From: an uncultured Clostridia bacterium
Lineage (GTDB): Bacteria; Bacillota; Clostridia; Oscillospirales; Ruminococcaceae
Reading direction: 5' to 3'
Assembly (NCBI GenBank): GCA_947628615.1
Contig: CANRAO010000004.1
Span: forward strand, 31,279 to 95,278
Length of the DNA: 64,000 bases
Part shown: one piece after another, positions 15,870-24,360 of the stretch
Layout: the number at the start of each line of letters is the position of its first letter
Numbering within the stretch: position 1 is the first letter of the stretch
Program-made: the position numbers and the translations under genes
Notes under the pieces: generated by a model
Database searches by the model: none
What the model saw: only the letters and a program-made list of their open reading frames with translations
What the model was told of the DNA's origin: nothing

Positions 15870-16278
15870 ATTAATCTCCAACCTGAATTATGCATAATTT
15901 TTTGACCTGAAAATATAATACACTTTTCTTTTAACGTGGTCAATATAATTCTTAAAAAAATCTAATATTTTATACAAATATTTTTCAAATATACTTGATT
16001 TTCTCATTAATATATGCTAAAATATTGTAGACACTATTAATAGTAACTACCATATATTGAGAAATACCTTTGTGTAGTTTTTATATATAATATAAAATAT
16101 ATTTCTTAAAATTAACTAAAAAACTGATTGTTTTTACTAACATTTTTGACACATAGTAGAAATTACAATATATCCATTGATTTTTATTTATTTTACTGAT
16201 ATAATTGATAAGATGTGTTATGGCAAAGAATAGATAGAAAGAGACTCTTTGCAAATAGAACTTAAGGAGCGAAAAAGT
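15870..16278. other. AT-rich divergent spacer with murA promoter
   Basis: No gene is supported here. On the plus strand TTGATT (16177-16182), 17 bp, TATAAT (16200-16205) is a good promoter for murA. TTGACA (16146-16151) with TATATC 17 bp later is a second, weaker candidate. Confidence 0.6.
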
Positions 16279-17559
16279 TTGGATAAGTATGTTATAAAGG
16301 GAGGCACCCCGCTTAACGGCGAAGTCGTTGTAAGCGGTGCAAAGAATGCCGCCGTTGCACTTGTTGCCGCAACAATTCTTTGCGATGAACCCTGTGTACT
16401 GGAAAACGTCCCTGAAATAAGTGATATATCGATCTGCATCAAAATTTTAAAAGAAATGGGTGCAGATGTTAAAATATTAGGAAAAAATACCGTTAAATTT
16501 GATACTACACATATGACCAGTCCTGTTGTTCCGTACGAACTGGCACGTTCAATGAGAGCGTCGAGTTATTTTCTCGGAACACTGCTCGGAAGATTTCACG
16601 AAGCATATGTTCCGCTTCCGGGCGGATGTGATCTGGGCGACAGACCTATCGATCAGCATTTGAAAGCATTTGCCTGTTTGGGAGCTAATTATGCTATTGA
16701 AAGCGGTACAGTTCATCTAAAAACCGATACGCTTATCGGAAGTCAAATTTATTTTGATTTTATAACAGTCGGAGCAACTATTAACGCAATTTTTGCCGCT
16801 GTTAAAACAAAAGGTCTTACAATCATTGAAAATGCGGCAAAAGAACCTCATATTGTTGACCTTGCAAACTTCCTTAACTCAATGGGCGCTGATATAAGAG
16901 GTGCCGGCACTGATGTAATTAAAATACGCGGCGTTGATTATTTAAAGGGAATTTCTTATGCTATTATCCCCGACCAGATCGAAGCGGGAACATATATGGT
17001 CGCAGCAGCCGCAACAAAGGGTAATGTTCTTATCAAAAATGTTATCCCTAAGCATTTGGAATCAATAACTGCTAAACTCCGCAAGGTAGGAGTTACCGTT
17101 GAAGAGTTTGATGAAAGCGTTCGTGTATCGGTCGACGGACCGATTATGAAAACCAGCTTAAAGACAATGCCTCATCCGGGATTTCCTACAGATATGCAGC
17201 CTCAGTTTTCGACGCTGCTTACTCTTGCATACGGAACAAGCATTGTAACGGATGATATTTTTGATAATCGCTTCAGATATGTTGCCGAGCTCAGAAGAAT
17301 GGGCGCTGATATTTCGGTTGACGGAACTGTCGCAGTCATTCAGGGAGTAGGAAAGCTGACTGGCGCTCCTGTTAAGGCAACAGACCTCAGAGCAGGTGCC
17401 GCGCTTGTTATTGCCGGACTTGCCGCTGAGGGCGTTACAGAGATTGACGATATTTATCATATTGAAAGAGGATATGAGGCAATAGACGAAAAGTTAAGAG
17501 CGTTAGGTGCTGATATTAAGCGTATTTATTATCCAGAGCCTATCGTAATGACCAGTTGA
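16279..17559 (+). CDS. murA: UDP-N-acetylglucosamine 1-carboxyvinyltransferase MurA
   Basis: A 426-residue EPSP-synthase-fold enzyme for the first committed step of peptidoglycan synthesis, adding enolpyruvate from PEP to UDP-GlcNAc. Catalytic Cys117 is in PLPGGCDLGDRPIDQH, and the Lys22-Asn23 pair is in SGAKNAA. PGFPTDMQPQ and the C-terminal IERGYE match MurA. I chose the TTG at 16279 because AAGGAG lies 9 nt upstream and the protein then begins MDKYVIKGG like other MurA proteins; a TTG at 16249 is less likely. Since Cys is present, fosfomycin sensitivity at this site would be expected. walJ and rlmH follow. Confidence 0.95.
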   Translation: MDKYVIKGGTPLNGEVVVSGAKNAAVALVAATILCDEPCVLENVPEISDISICIKILKEMGADVKILGKNTVKFDTTHMTSPVVPYELARSMRASSYFLGTLLGRFHEAYVPLPGGCDLGDRPIDQHLKAFACLGANYAIESGTVHLKTDTLIGSQIYFDFITVGATINAIFAAVKTKGLTIIENAAKEPHIVDLANFLNSMGADIRGAGTDVIKIRGVDYLKGISYAIIPDQIEAGTYMVAAAATKGNVLIKNVIPKHLESITAKLRKVGVTVEEFDESVRVSVDGPIMKTSLKTMPHPGFPTDMQPQFSTLLTLAYGTSIVTDDIFDNRFRYVAELRRMGADISVDGTVAVIQGVGKLTGAPVKATDLRAGAALVIAGLAAEGVTEIDDIYHIERGYEAIDEKLRALGADIKRIYYPEPIVMTS

Positions 17560-17633
17560 TTTATGAAAATTCAGGGGGCGACAGTAAAGTCGCCTTTTTA
17601 TTTATGGGTATACAAAGCGAAAGGAGCTTATAA

Positions 17634-18425
17634 ATGGCAAGAATTTACCCCTTGTTTTCTTCCAGCAAGGGTAATGCAACCTTTATCGGCAACGAAAAGA
17701 GCGGAATACTGATTGATTCAGGAGTGAGCTGCAAGATGCTGACTCAGGCGCTTCTTGATAACGGGCTTAGTCCGGAAGCAGTGCAGGGAATTTTTATAAC
17801 CCACGAGCACACCGACCACATAAAGGGGTTAAAAATCTTTACTAAAAACTTTCACACTCCTGTTTTTGCAGGAGATAAAAATCTTGAATTTTTATTGTCT
17901 GCAGATTATATTTCTCCCAACTCAAGAGCAGAAAAAATTGATGTTGACGGCAAGCCTGCGGAATGCGGCGGATATAAGATATATGCATTTTCAACTCCTC
18001 ACGATACAAGACAAAGCAACGGATACAGAATTATTACTCCCGACCTTAAAACCATAACGATCTGCACCGATCTTGGAGAAGTTACTGAGAATGTACATAA
18101 AAACCTCTGCGGCTCCGATTTGGTGCTTTTCGAGGCAAACTATGACGAACTAATGCTTAAAAACGGAAGTTATCCGTATATGCTCAAAAAGAGAATTGCT
18201 TCAAAACATGGACATTTGTCAAACGACGCAAGCGCATCTGAAATTGAAAATCTGCTGAACACGGGAACAACACGAGTGATTTTAGGTCATCTCAGTCAGC
18301 AGAATAACACCCCTGTAAAAGCCAGAGAAACCATAGTGAACCATCTTTCAGGGTTTAAGTGCGGAGTAGACTACATACTTAAAGTTGCACCTGTTTTCAA
18401 CGAAGGCGAGGTCGTCACTCTATGA
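17634..18425 (+). CDS. walJ: MBL-fold hydrolase WalJ/YycJ
   Basis: A 263-residue metallo-beta-lactamase-fold protein. YPLFSSSKGNATFIGNEKSG and ILIDSGVSCKML are followed by the metal motif THEHTDHIKGL, then CTDLGEVTE, and HLSQQNNTP near the C-terminus with the final His ligand. It matches YycJ/WalJ, an exonuclease-like protein linked in Firmicutes to the WalRK region and to DNA mismatch repair in Bacillus. It overlaps rlmH by 4 bp (ATGA), so they are translationally coupled. The walR/walK genes are not next to it here. A GGAGC-type site precedes the ATG. Confidence 0.9.
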   Translation: MARIYPLFSSSKGNATFIGNEKSGILIDSGVSCKMLTQALLDNGLSPEAVQGIFITHEHTDHIKGLKIFTKNFHTPVFAGDKNLEFLLSADYISPNSRAEKIDVDGKPAECGGYKIYAFSTPHDTRQSNGYRIITPDLKTITICTDLGEVTENVHKNLCGSDLVLFEANYDELMLKNGSYPYMLKKRIASKHGHLSNDASASEIENLLNTGTTRVILGHLSQQNNTPVKARETIVNHLSGFKCGVDYILKVAPVFNEGEVVTL

Positions 18426-18907
18426 TGAGTATTAATATAATAACAGTAGGAAAGCTGAAGGAACGCTATCTGCGTGATGCGGCTTCGGAATACTCCAAAA
18501 GACTTTCAGGATTTTGCAAACTGAACGTCATAGAATTGCCTGAAAGCAGACTATCTGAAAATCCCGGTGAAAAGGAAATAAAAAACGCACTCAACAGCGA
18601 AGCAAAGATTATAAATAATTATATTAACAAAGGACCTGTATATAATGTTGCTATGTGCATTGAAGGCATACAGCTTTCAAGCAATGAACTGTCGGCAAAA
18701 ATAAATGAAACAGTTATAAGCGGTAAAAGCACCATAAATTTTATTATCGGCTCTAGCTTTGGAATATCACCTATAATAAAAGACAAAGCAGATTTTAGGC
18801 TTTCAATATCTAAAATGACCTTTCCCCACCAGCTTGCACGAATACTTCTGCTTGAGCAGATTTACAGAGCTTTTCAGATTTCAAGCGGCGGAAAATACCA
18901 CAAATAA
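18422..18907 (+). CDS. rlmH: 23S rRNA (pseudouridine1915-N3)-methyltransferase RlmH
   Basis: A 161-residue SPOUT methyltransferase that acts on helix 69 of 23S rRNA in assembled 70S ribosomes. INIITVGKLKERYLRDA at the start, FIIGSSFGIS (SAM-binding knot), LSISKMTFPHQLARILLLEQ and IYRAFQISSGGKYHK at the C-terminus are diagnostic. The walJ-rlmH neighbourhood is common in Firmicutes. The start overlaps the walJ stop, and ATGATG offers two adjacent starts. It ends just before a bidirectional terminator. Confidence 0.97.
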   Translation: MMSINIITVGKLKERYLRDAASEYSKRLSGFCKLNVIELPESRLSENPGEKEIKNALNSEAKIINNYINKGPVYNVAMCIEGIQLSSNELSAKINETVISGKSTINFIIGSSFGISPIIKDKADFRLSISKMTFPHQLARILLLEQIYRAFQISSGGKYHK

Positions 18908-18916
18908 AGTACAAAA

Positions 18917-18950
18917 AAAGACTATCTGAATTTTTTCAGATAGTCTTTTA
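18917..18950. terminator. Bidirectional terminator between rlmH and the convergent lipoprotein gene
   Basis: AAAGACTATCTGAA and TTCAGATAGTCTTT form a perfect 14-bp stem with a TTTT loop, with T-runs on both strands. Confidence 0.9.
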
Positions 18951-18965
18951 TTTTTATAACCGAAA

Positions 18966-20447
18966 TTATACGTTACTATTGTTGTTTTCTGCAATAAAAT
19001 CGTTGTAAATTTCCTCTATCTTTGAAGGAGTGTACTTTTCAAATGCCTTTTCATTCTTTTTAATCTTAAAGTCTTTCTCCCAATCTTTTATAAGTCCCTC
19101 ATATTCTTCATACTTCATTTCAGTTAAAATATTTTCGTAGTTATCACCGTTAATCATATAATCGGTTCTCTTTGTAGGATCATACTTAACTATTACATAG
19201 TAATTATTATCGTCCTTATATAAAACAGGTTGCTCGAACTTTTTAATGCTTTCTCTAATATGTTTTGATAAATCACTGGCAGTTTCTTCGTCAGCCAGGC
19301 TTACCATATTTTCATTTGTAGAGAATTTAGCATAAACAGATGTGTCTGAGGAAATTGCCTGATCAAAGTCAAATACACTGGTAAAGTTAGCATCTGAGTA
19401 CCAATTGTCAAATGTATAGAATTCTCTTTCAGGATCAGCAGGTTTTTCTGCCTTTTCACCGCTGTTTATTGTCTGTGCCTTTTGAGGTGTATCCTCTCCG
19501 TATTCCTCGTTGTTTTGATCGTAGAAATGAACGTGAATTTCCTTTGGCTCTTCTGCAGCGCTAGTTGTTGTTTCCTGTGTCTCAGTTGAAACAGTATTGC
19601 CTTGTGCGTCAGTTGCCGCTTCGGTGGTTGATGTTGCTACAGTGGTAGTAGTAGCAGCGGTTGTAGGCTTCTGAGTTTCTGCATTATACTGCGAAATTAC
19701 CTGGTCGAAATCATTATTTTCTTTTGCAATTTTTAAGTATTTGTTCGCAATTGACTTAGCTTCTTTGTCTGCCTTCTTTGAAGCTTTAGTCTGCTCCTCT
19801 GCCGACTGAGTTGTAGTAGTTTCACCTGAAACAGAAGTGCTTGCGGCTGTTGTAGCCTCAGTTGTTCTCGGAACTGATATCATCTTATATCTTATATAAT
19901 TATTGTTAAGATAATCTCTGATAGCATCGTCCGTAATAGCTTTTTCGCCGTCTGCTCCGTAATAATAATGGAATAAAAGCTCTTTTTGCTTTTCAGCAGT
20001 AAAGAACTTATTAACAGAATCTTTTGAAATTCCCTGCTTAGTTAAATATTCTTCAGACATACCCTCCATATAGTTTTTAACAGCAGCATTTACTTCCTCT
20101 GCATCCTCGTCTGAAAACTTTAGCTTTAGCTTATCAAACTGCTTGTTTACAGCAACCAGATCAAGCGTTTGCTCATAAGCATAATCAGGTAAATAATCAC
20201 CTAGCTTGACCTTTTCTCCTTCATGATTTTCAATTTCCTGATTCAGATAATTTGAAGCTGTAGATCCTGAATTTCCAAGCGAATATGTCTGCTCGGTATA
20301 TTCAGAAAGCATATAGTTGATATAAACTCCTGCGTTGACATCAACACCGTCAATAGTCATAATTTTGCTCATATCTGAACATCCGGCCATCGAAACAGCC
20401 ATTATAGACGCAACCGAAAAAGCTGCGATTTTACTTAATTTAGACAT
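18966..20447 (-). CDS. PrsA/SurA-like lipoprotein with inserted Listeria-Bacteroides repeat
   Basis: A 493-residue lipoprotein with signal peptide and lipobox SMAGC (Cys23). Residues about 30-190 resemble the helical SurA_N/PrsA chaperone region, ending ITDDAIRDYLNNNYIRYKMI, where the parvulin domain would begin. That domain is broken by two Thr/Ala/Glu-rich linkers (about 196-225 and 262-305). A VHFYDQNNEEYGEDTP..YTFDNWYSDANF..VYAKF module of the Flg_new/InlB B-repeat type follows (about 310-375). The C-terminal region (QPVLYKDDNNYYVIVKYDP) again looks PrsA-like. Likely an extracytoplasmic folding factor, but isomerase activity is doubtful. It has its own promoter. Confidence 0.72.
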   Translation of the reverse strand: MSKLSKIAAFSVASIMAVSMAGCSDMSKIMTIDGVDVNAGVYINYMLSEYTEQTYSLGNSGSTASNYLNQEIENHEGEKVKLGDYLPDYAYEQTLDLVAVNKQFDKLKLKFSDEDAEEVNAAVKNYMEGMSEEYLTKQGISKDSVNKFFTAEKQKELLFHYYYGADGEKAITDDAIRDYLNNNYIRYKMISVPRTTEATTAASTSVSGETTTTQSAEEQTKASKKADKEAKSIANKYLKIAKENNDFDQVISQYNAETQKPTTAATTTTVATSTTEAATDAQGNTVSTETQETTTSAAEEPKEIHVHFYDQNNEEYGEDTPQKAQTINSGEKAEKPADPEREFYTFDNWYSDANFTSVFDFDQAISSDTSVYAKFSTNENMVSLADEETASDLSKHIRESIKKFEQPVLYKDDNNYYVIVKYDPTKRTDYMINGDNYENILTEMKYEEYEGLIKDWEKDFKIKKNEKAFEKYTPSKIEEIYNDFIAENNNSNV

Positions 20448-20597
20448 TATGTTGCCTCCTGTTAAAAAATTAATATGTACAAATGTACTTAATTACCGTT
20501 CAATAAAGAGCCTGTCCGATACTAGAATACCGAAACTACTCTCCATTTTGATTGAATGGAACTGCTTATAAAAAAGCATTAAAATAACAACGATAGT

Positions 20598-20626
20598 ATT
20601 ATAAACGATTTTTCAAATAAAGTCAA
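20598..20626 (-). promoter_or_regulatory. Promoter of the PrsA-like lipoprotein gene
   Basis: On the minus strand TTGACT (20626-20621), 17 bp, TATAAT (20603-20598). It lies about 150 bp upstream of the start codon. Confidence 0.8.
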
Positions 20627-20694
20627 GTGTTTGCATTTACATATTATGTAGATAGTAAGTATATCACCTTACAATATGCTTTATAAAAACTCAA

Positions 20695-21615
20695 TCATTT
20701 TACCTCAGATGTACTTTGAGTTGTTTTTTCCTGCTGCTGTTCTGTCCCAACGCTCTTATCTATAGGTCCTTCAGCATTTGATTTTATTTCACCCCAAGTT
20801 GTAAGATAAACCCTTGTGAATTTTATATCGTCAAGCGGCTGATAATCGTCATCATCAATATCCTTTACCTCAGCACTTAGTATTTTATTATACGCTTCCC
20901 AACCGTCGCAGACTTGACCGAAAATCGTATACTGCTGTGAAGCCTCAGGAACTCCGCCGTAATTACACAGCTTCTCCGAAAGCTCATTATATACGCTCTC
21001 CATTGAAGAATCAACATTCTCACTGTTCTTAACTTCCTGCTTTTTCTTTTCACTCGTCACAGAATTGCCAAAGAACATCACACTGCTGCCTGCAACATTT
21101 TTCTTCCAGAAAAGCATTCCGTCAGTTCCCACAAAAGAACCAAGCGCACCTTTAAACGTCCACATATTCGGACTTATTTCCGCATTAATAGTTTCAGTGT
21201 TCGTATTATCAGTTGTTTCGCCGTCAGCAGTTTTAGCTCCTCCTGTAAAATACAGATGATCTCCCTTGTTTTCATCTTCATTTCCTGTAACGACCCCGAA
21301 AACATAAGTATTATTATAGTACCCTTTTTCAACAAGCTTTTTATAATACTTAACATAATTCGGAGCCTCGTCCTCAAACAGCACAGCCTTGAACGTTCCT
21401 AGAGTTGTTTCATAAACTACAACGTCCATATCGTCCGCATATTCATCATATTGAACAAACTTCACATCTTCAAACTTATTATCATCGCTTTTATTAAATG
21501 TGAGAAATATAAGCAGTGCCGCCAGAAAAATTATGGCTATAAGAGAAAATTTAAAATATTTAACAAATGCCGGACTGTGCATAGGATTTACTTTTTTACC
21601 GCCTTGATTAGCCAT
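20695..21615 (-). CDS. Membrane-anchored cyclophilin-type peptidyl-prolyl isomerase
   Basis: 306 residues: a short cytoplasmic start, one membrane helix (about 22-44, FSLIAIIFLAALLIFLTF), then an extracytoplasmic cyclophilin-like domain. Family signs are VVYETTLGTFKAVLFEDEAP NYVK (the usual strand-helix opening), GALGSFVGTDG, MFFG and QYTIFGQVCDGWEAYNKI. The loop residues of the active site (FHRII, Q-F-Q-GG type) are changed: here YNNTYVFGVVTGN. Activity may therefore be weak. The Ser/Thr/Gln-rich C-terminal tail is unstructured. With the preceding lipoprotein it forms an extracellular folding pair, though each seems separately transcribed. Confidence 0.8.
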   Translation of the reverse strand: MANQGGKKVNPMHSPAFVKYFKFSLIAIIFLAALLIFLTFNKSDDNKFEDVKFVQYDEYADDMDVVVYETTLGTFKAVLFEDEAPNYVKYYKKLVEKGYYNNTYVFGVVTGNEDENKGDHLYFTGGAKTADGETTDNTNTETINAEISPNMWTFKGALGSFVGTDGMLFWKKNVAGSSVMFFGNSVTSEKKKQEVKNSENVDSSMESVYNELSEKLCNYGGVPEASQQYTIFGQVCDGWEAYNKILSAEVKDIDDDDYQPLDDIKFTRVYLTTWGEIKSNAEGPIDKSVGTEQQQEKTTQSTSEVK

Positions 21616-21699
21616 TTTATCACCGTTCCTTTTGATTTTTGCGAAAGGGCATTAAATAATTGTCTCATCTTCGTATTCTATTAAAACTACCATTACTTA

Positions 21700-21850
21700 G
21701 GAAAAGTCCTCTCTCGCAGGGCTTCCTTTCTTAAAAAACAATCCACTGGATTGTTTTTTATTCACCCTTTTCAGAACACACTACATAAAGAGTTTCTCTG
21801 ACACAGGTCAGCGACAGGTCTCCGCCCTTGAGCGAAAACTTTTAGTTTTA
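21700..21850. repeat. Copy of a palindrome-rich intergenic repeat
   Basis: This spacer contains CGCAGGGCTTCC and, further on, GCGACAGGTCTCCGCCCTTG followed by AAAACTTTTAG. Closely similar blocks occur in the same order at 59905-60180 (GCAGGGCTTCC; GCGACAGGGCTCCGCCCTTG; CAAAACTTTTGG). The shared pieces suggest a dispersed short repeat family with local rearrangement. Confidence 0.55.
21733..21759. terminator. Terminator downstream of cysS
   Basis: AAAAAACAATCC and GGATTGTTTTTT form a perfect 12-bp stem with a 3-nt loop. It can act on either strand; on the minus strand it lies about 90 bp after the cysS stop. Confidence 0.75.
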
Positions 21851-23245
21851 TTACTTTTTCTTTATAGTTGTTCCCTGTCTGGTTTCTTCAATAATATATC
21901 CAAGCTCGGAAATCTTATCTCTCAAAGCGTCTGCCTTGACAAAATCCTTTTCCTTTCTTGCCTCTTGCCTTTCCTCAGCGAGCCTTTGAATTTCCTCTGG
22001 TATGGCACTCTCACTGTCATTGTTATAACAAATGCCCAAAACACCGGTCAGCTCGTCAAAGACTTCAGCACAGGCTTTAAGCTCGCCCTTTACGGCGTTT
22101 CCGCCTGACACTAATGTGTTGATCTCCCGAACAAGCTCAAAAATTGCAGAAAGTGCGTCGGCAGTATTCAAATCATCTGAAAGGGCGTCAATGAACTGAG
22201 TCTTTCTGTTGTCTAAAAACGCCTTGACCTCATCGCTCAGAGCGCCTTCAGGTGCAGATCCAATTGCCCTGTCAATGCTGTTTCTGCAATTATACAGCCT
22301 CTCCAATGACGCCTTGCAGGCATCTAAGAGTTCTATAGAATAGTTGATAGGAGAACGATAATGCGCCTGAATCATCAGGTATCTTATAGCCTCATATCCG
22401 TACTTTTCAGCAACATCTCTGGTTGTGAAAAAGTTACCGGCTGATTTTGACATTTTTTTATTATCAATATTGATATGACCGTTGTGCATCCAGTAATGTG
22501 CTAAAGGCTCGCCGGTTGCCGCCTCCGACTGTGCAATTTCATTCTCATGGTGAGGGAAAATAAGGTCAACTCCTCCGCCGTGAATATCAATAGTATCTCC
22601 AATATAGTGCTTGCTCATTGCAGAACACTCAATATGCCAGCCAGGTCTTCCCTTTCCCCAAGGAGATTCCCAGAAAGGTTCACCCTCCTTTGCCGCTTTC
22701 CACAAAGCGAAGTCAAGAGGATCTTCCTTAATATCATTTACATCTATCCTCGCACCCGACATAAGATCGTCTATCGACTGGTTTATCAGCTTTCCGTAAC
22801 CCTTGAATTTTCGGGTTCTGAAATAAACATCTCCCCCAGCCTGATAAGCATATCCCTTGCCAACAAGAATTTTTATAAGATCTATTATAATATCCATACT
22901 CTCAGTGACCTTTGGAGATATATCAGCCTCAAGAGCATTAAGTCCCCGAAGATCTGTGAGATATTCCTTTATATATTTTTCAGATATTTCACTTGCCTCA
23001 ACACCTTCTTCATTTGCCCTTTTGATTATCTTATCATCTACATCGGTAAAATTCTGAACAAATTTAACTTCATAACCGATATATTTTAAAAACCGTCTTA
23101 AAACATCAAAAACACAGATTGGACGAGCGTTTCCTATATGAATATAATTATACACCGTCGGGCCGCAGACATAAATGCCTGCCTTGCCCTTATTTATCGG
23201 CTTAAACTCTTCCTTTTGTCTTGTTAAAGTATTGTATATTTTCAT
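21851..23245 (-). CDS. cysS: Cysteinyl-tRNA synthetase
   Basis: A 464-residue class I synthetase charging tRNA-Cys. It has the HIGH motif (YIHIGNARP near 35), zinc ligands including Cys28 in YVCGPTVYN and WHIECSAM, HHENEIAQSE, and KMSKSAGNF (near 270). A C-terminal DALR-like helical domain ends in a helix-rich segment. Length matches bacterial CysRS. It is the second gene after cysE (26 bp gap), so both are governed by the T-box leader at 24050-24255, as in B. subtilis cysES. Confidence 0.97.
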   Translation of the reverse strand: MKIYNTLTRQKEEFKPINKGKAGIYVCGPTVYNYIHIGNARPICVFDVLRRFLKYIGYEVKFVQNFTDVDDKIIKRANEEGVEASEISEKYIKEYLTDLRGLNALEADISPKVTESMDIIIDLIKILVGKGYAYQAGGDVYFRTRKFKGYGKLINQSIDDLMSGARIDVNDIKEDPLDFALWKAAKEGEPFWESPWGKGRPGWHIECSAMSKHYIGDTIDIHGGGVDLIFPHHENEIAQSEAATGEPLAHYWMHNGHINIDNKKMSKSAGNFFTTRDVAEKYGYEAIRYLMIQAHYRSPINYSIELLDACKASLERLYNCRNSIDRAIGSAPEGALSDEVKAFLDNRKTQFIDALSDDLNTADALSAIFELVREINTLVSGGNAVKGELKACAEVFDELTGVLGICYNNDSESAIPEEIQRLAEERQEARKEKDFVKADALRDKISELGYIIEETRQGTTIKKK

Positions 23246-23271
23246 AAATAATTACCTCTTGATATTTATGC

Positions 23272-23946
23272 TTATTTTTTATTTTCCTTGCTGAGCTTTT
23301 TCTTCTCAGCCTTCAGCATTTCAATTTCATTTCTTAGTTCCTCTATCTTAACAAGCTGTTTACAAAGCTCCTGAGATACCGGATCAGGTATATGAACCTG
23401 ATCTAAATCCTGATTATTGTTTACCCTTTGACCTTCTATCCTTACAATTCTCGCAGGAACACCCACTGCAGTTGCATTTTCCGGAACCTCCTCTAAAACA
23501 ACTGCGTTAGCGGCTATTTTAGCATTATCTCCTACCTTGAACGGTCCTAAAACTCTCGCACCTGAACCTACCATAACATTGTTACCCAGAGTCGGATGAC
23601 GCTTTCCGCTTTCTTTTCCTGTTCCGCCAAGTGTAACGCCCTGATATATCAAACAGTTGTCTCCGATTTCGGCAGTTTCTCCAATAACAACTCCGCTTCC
23701 GTGGTCGATGAGAAGTCCCTTTCCTATTTTTGCTCCCGGATGAATTTCTATTCCGGTCATAAATCTTGAAAACTGTGATATCAATCTTGCTATCAGATAA
23801 AATTTTCTTAAATAAAACCAATGCGCAATTCTGTGAAAAATAACCGCATGAAGCCCGGAATATGCCAGCAAAATCTCAAGACTTGTTCTAGCAGCCGGGT
23901 CTTTTTCTTTTACCATTCTTATATCCTCTTTGATCTTCTCAAACAT
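23272..23946 (-). CDS. cysE: Serine O-acetyltransferase CysE
   Basis: 224 residues from the ATG at 23946, picked because AAAGGTG lies 6 nt upstream; a GTG nine bases earlier is possible. A short N-terminal helical domain precedes a left-handed beta-helix of hexapeptide repeats, with EIHPGAKIGKGLLIDHGSGV, VIGETAEIGDNCLIYQGVTL and GGTGKESGKRHPTLG. It acetylates L-serine to O-acetylserine for cysteine synthesis. The C-terminal tail is long and charged (KIEELRNEIEMLKAEKKK), probably a coiled coil. First gene of a T-box-controlled cysE-cysS operon. Confidence 0.95.
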   Translation of the reverse strand: MFEKIKEDIRMVKEKDPAARTSLEILLAYSGLHAVIFHRIAHWFYLRKFYLIARLISQFSRFMTGIEIHPGAKIGKGLLIDHGSGVVIGETAEIGDNCLIYQGVTLGGTGKESGKRHPTLGNNVMVGSGARVLGPFKVGDNAKIAANAVVLEEVPENATAVGVPARIVRIEGQRVNNNQDLDQVHIPDPVSQELCKQLVKIEELRNEIEMLKAEKKKLSKENKK

Positions 23947-23967
23947 AATATACACCTTTCATTCTTT

Positions 23968-24049
23968 TTCTGATTTAATTCTTATATCTAAAAAAAATAA
24001 TTTAAATCAATAGTTTTTCTAATTTAATTCTTATATCTAAAAAAATAAA
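23968..24049. repeat. Short direct repeat in the cysE leader
   Basis: Two copies, about 45 bp apart, of a sequence reading TTTTTCT(G/A)ATTTAATTCTT followed by ATATCTAAAAAA. They lie between the T-box terminator and the cysE start, a local tandem duplication of about 45 bp. Confidence 0.7.
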
Positions 24050-24255
24050 GCCTCCTAAGCAAATAATTGCTAAGGAGGCAGTTTAATCAAACTACGGTTC
24101 CACTCCGATTTATAACTCAAGCCTTTAACGCAGGATACGCAGACAGATACTCATAAAGCTAATTTGCTTTAATTTCCCCGCCCAAGCTGGCAGCCGCACT
24201 TCACTGTAAACCGCTTATGTGCCTTTCACCTTATACACACTCTCTGAAAAACTTT
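24050..24255 (-). promoter_or_regulatory. T-box leader (cysteine type) of cysE-cysS
   Basis: On the minus strand a long leader has a GC-containing stem I region (24160-24250), then the T-box sequence GAGTGGAACCGTAG (24105-24092). A terminator hairpin GCCTCCTTAGC-AATTATTT-GCTTAGGAGGC (24079-24050) with a T-run follows. T-box RNAs bind uncharged tRNA and switch from terminator to antiterminator. The downstream genes and a TGC triplet in the stem I region (AGTGAAGTGCGGC) point to tRNA-Cys, though the specifier position was not modelled. Confidence 0.88.
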
Positions 24256-24290
24256 ATTACAGTTACTCTGACTGTTACGCCTTTTAAGTT

Positions 24291-24319
24291 ATTATATTCC
24301 AAACTTTTTGATTTGTCAA
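24291..24319 (-). promoter_or_regulatory. Promoter of the T-box/cysES operon
   Basis: TTGACA (24319-24314), 17 bp, TATAAT (24296-24291) on the minus strand, a perfect consensus. Confidence 0.9.
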
Positions 24320-24360
24320 CCACAAAAGTTCAAAATCAGGAAATATAATGCGAAACACTG

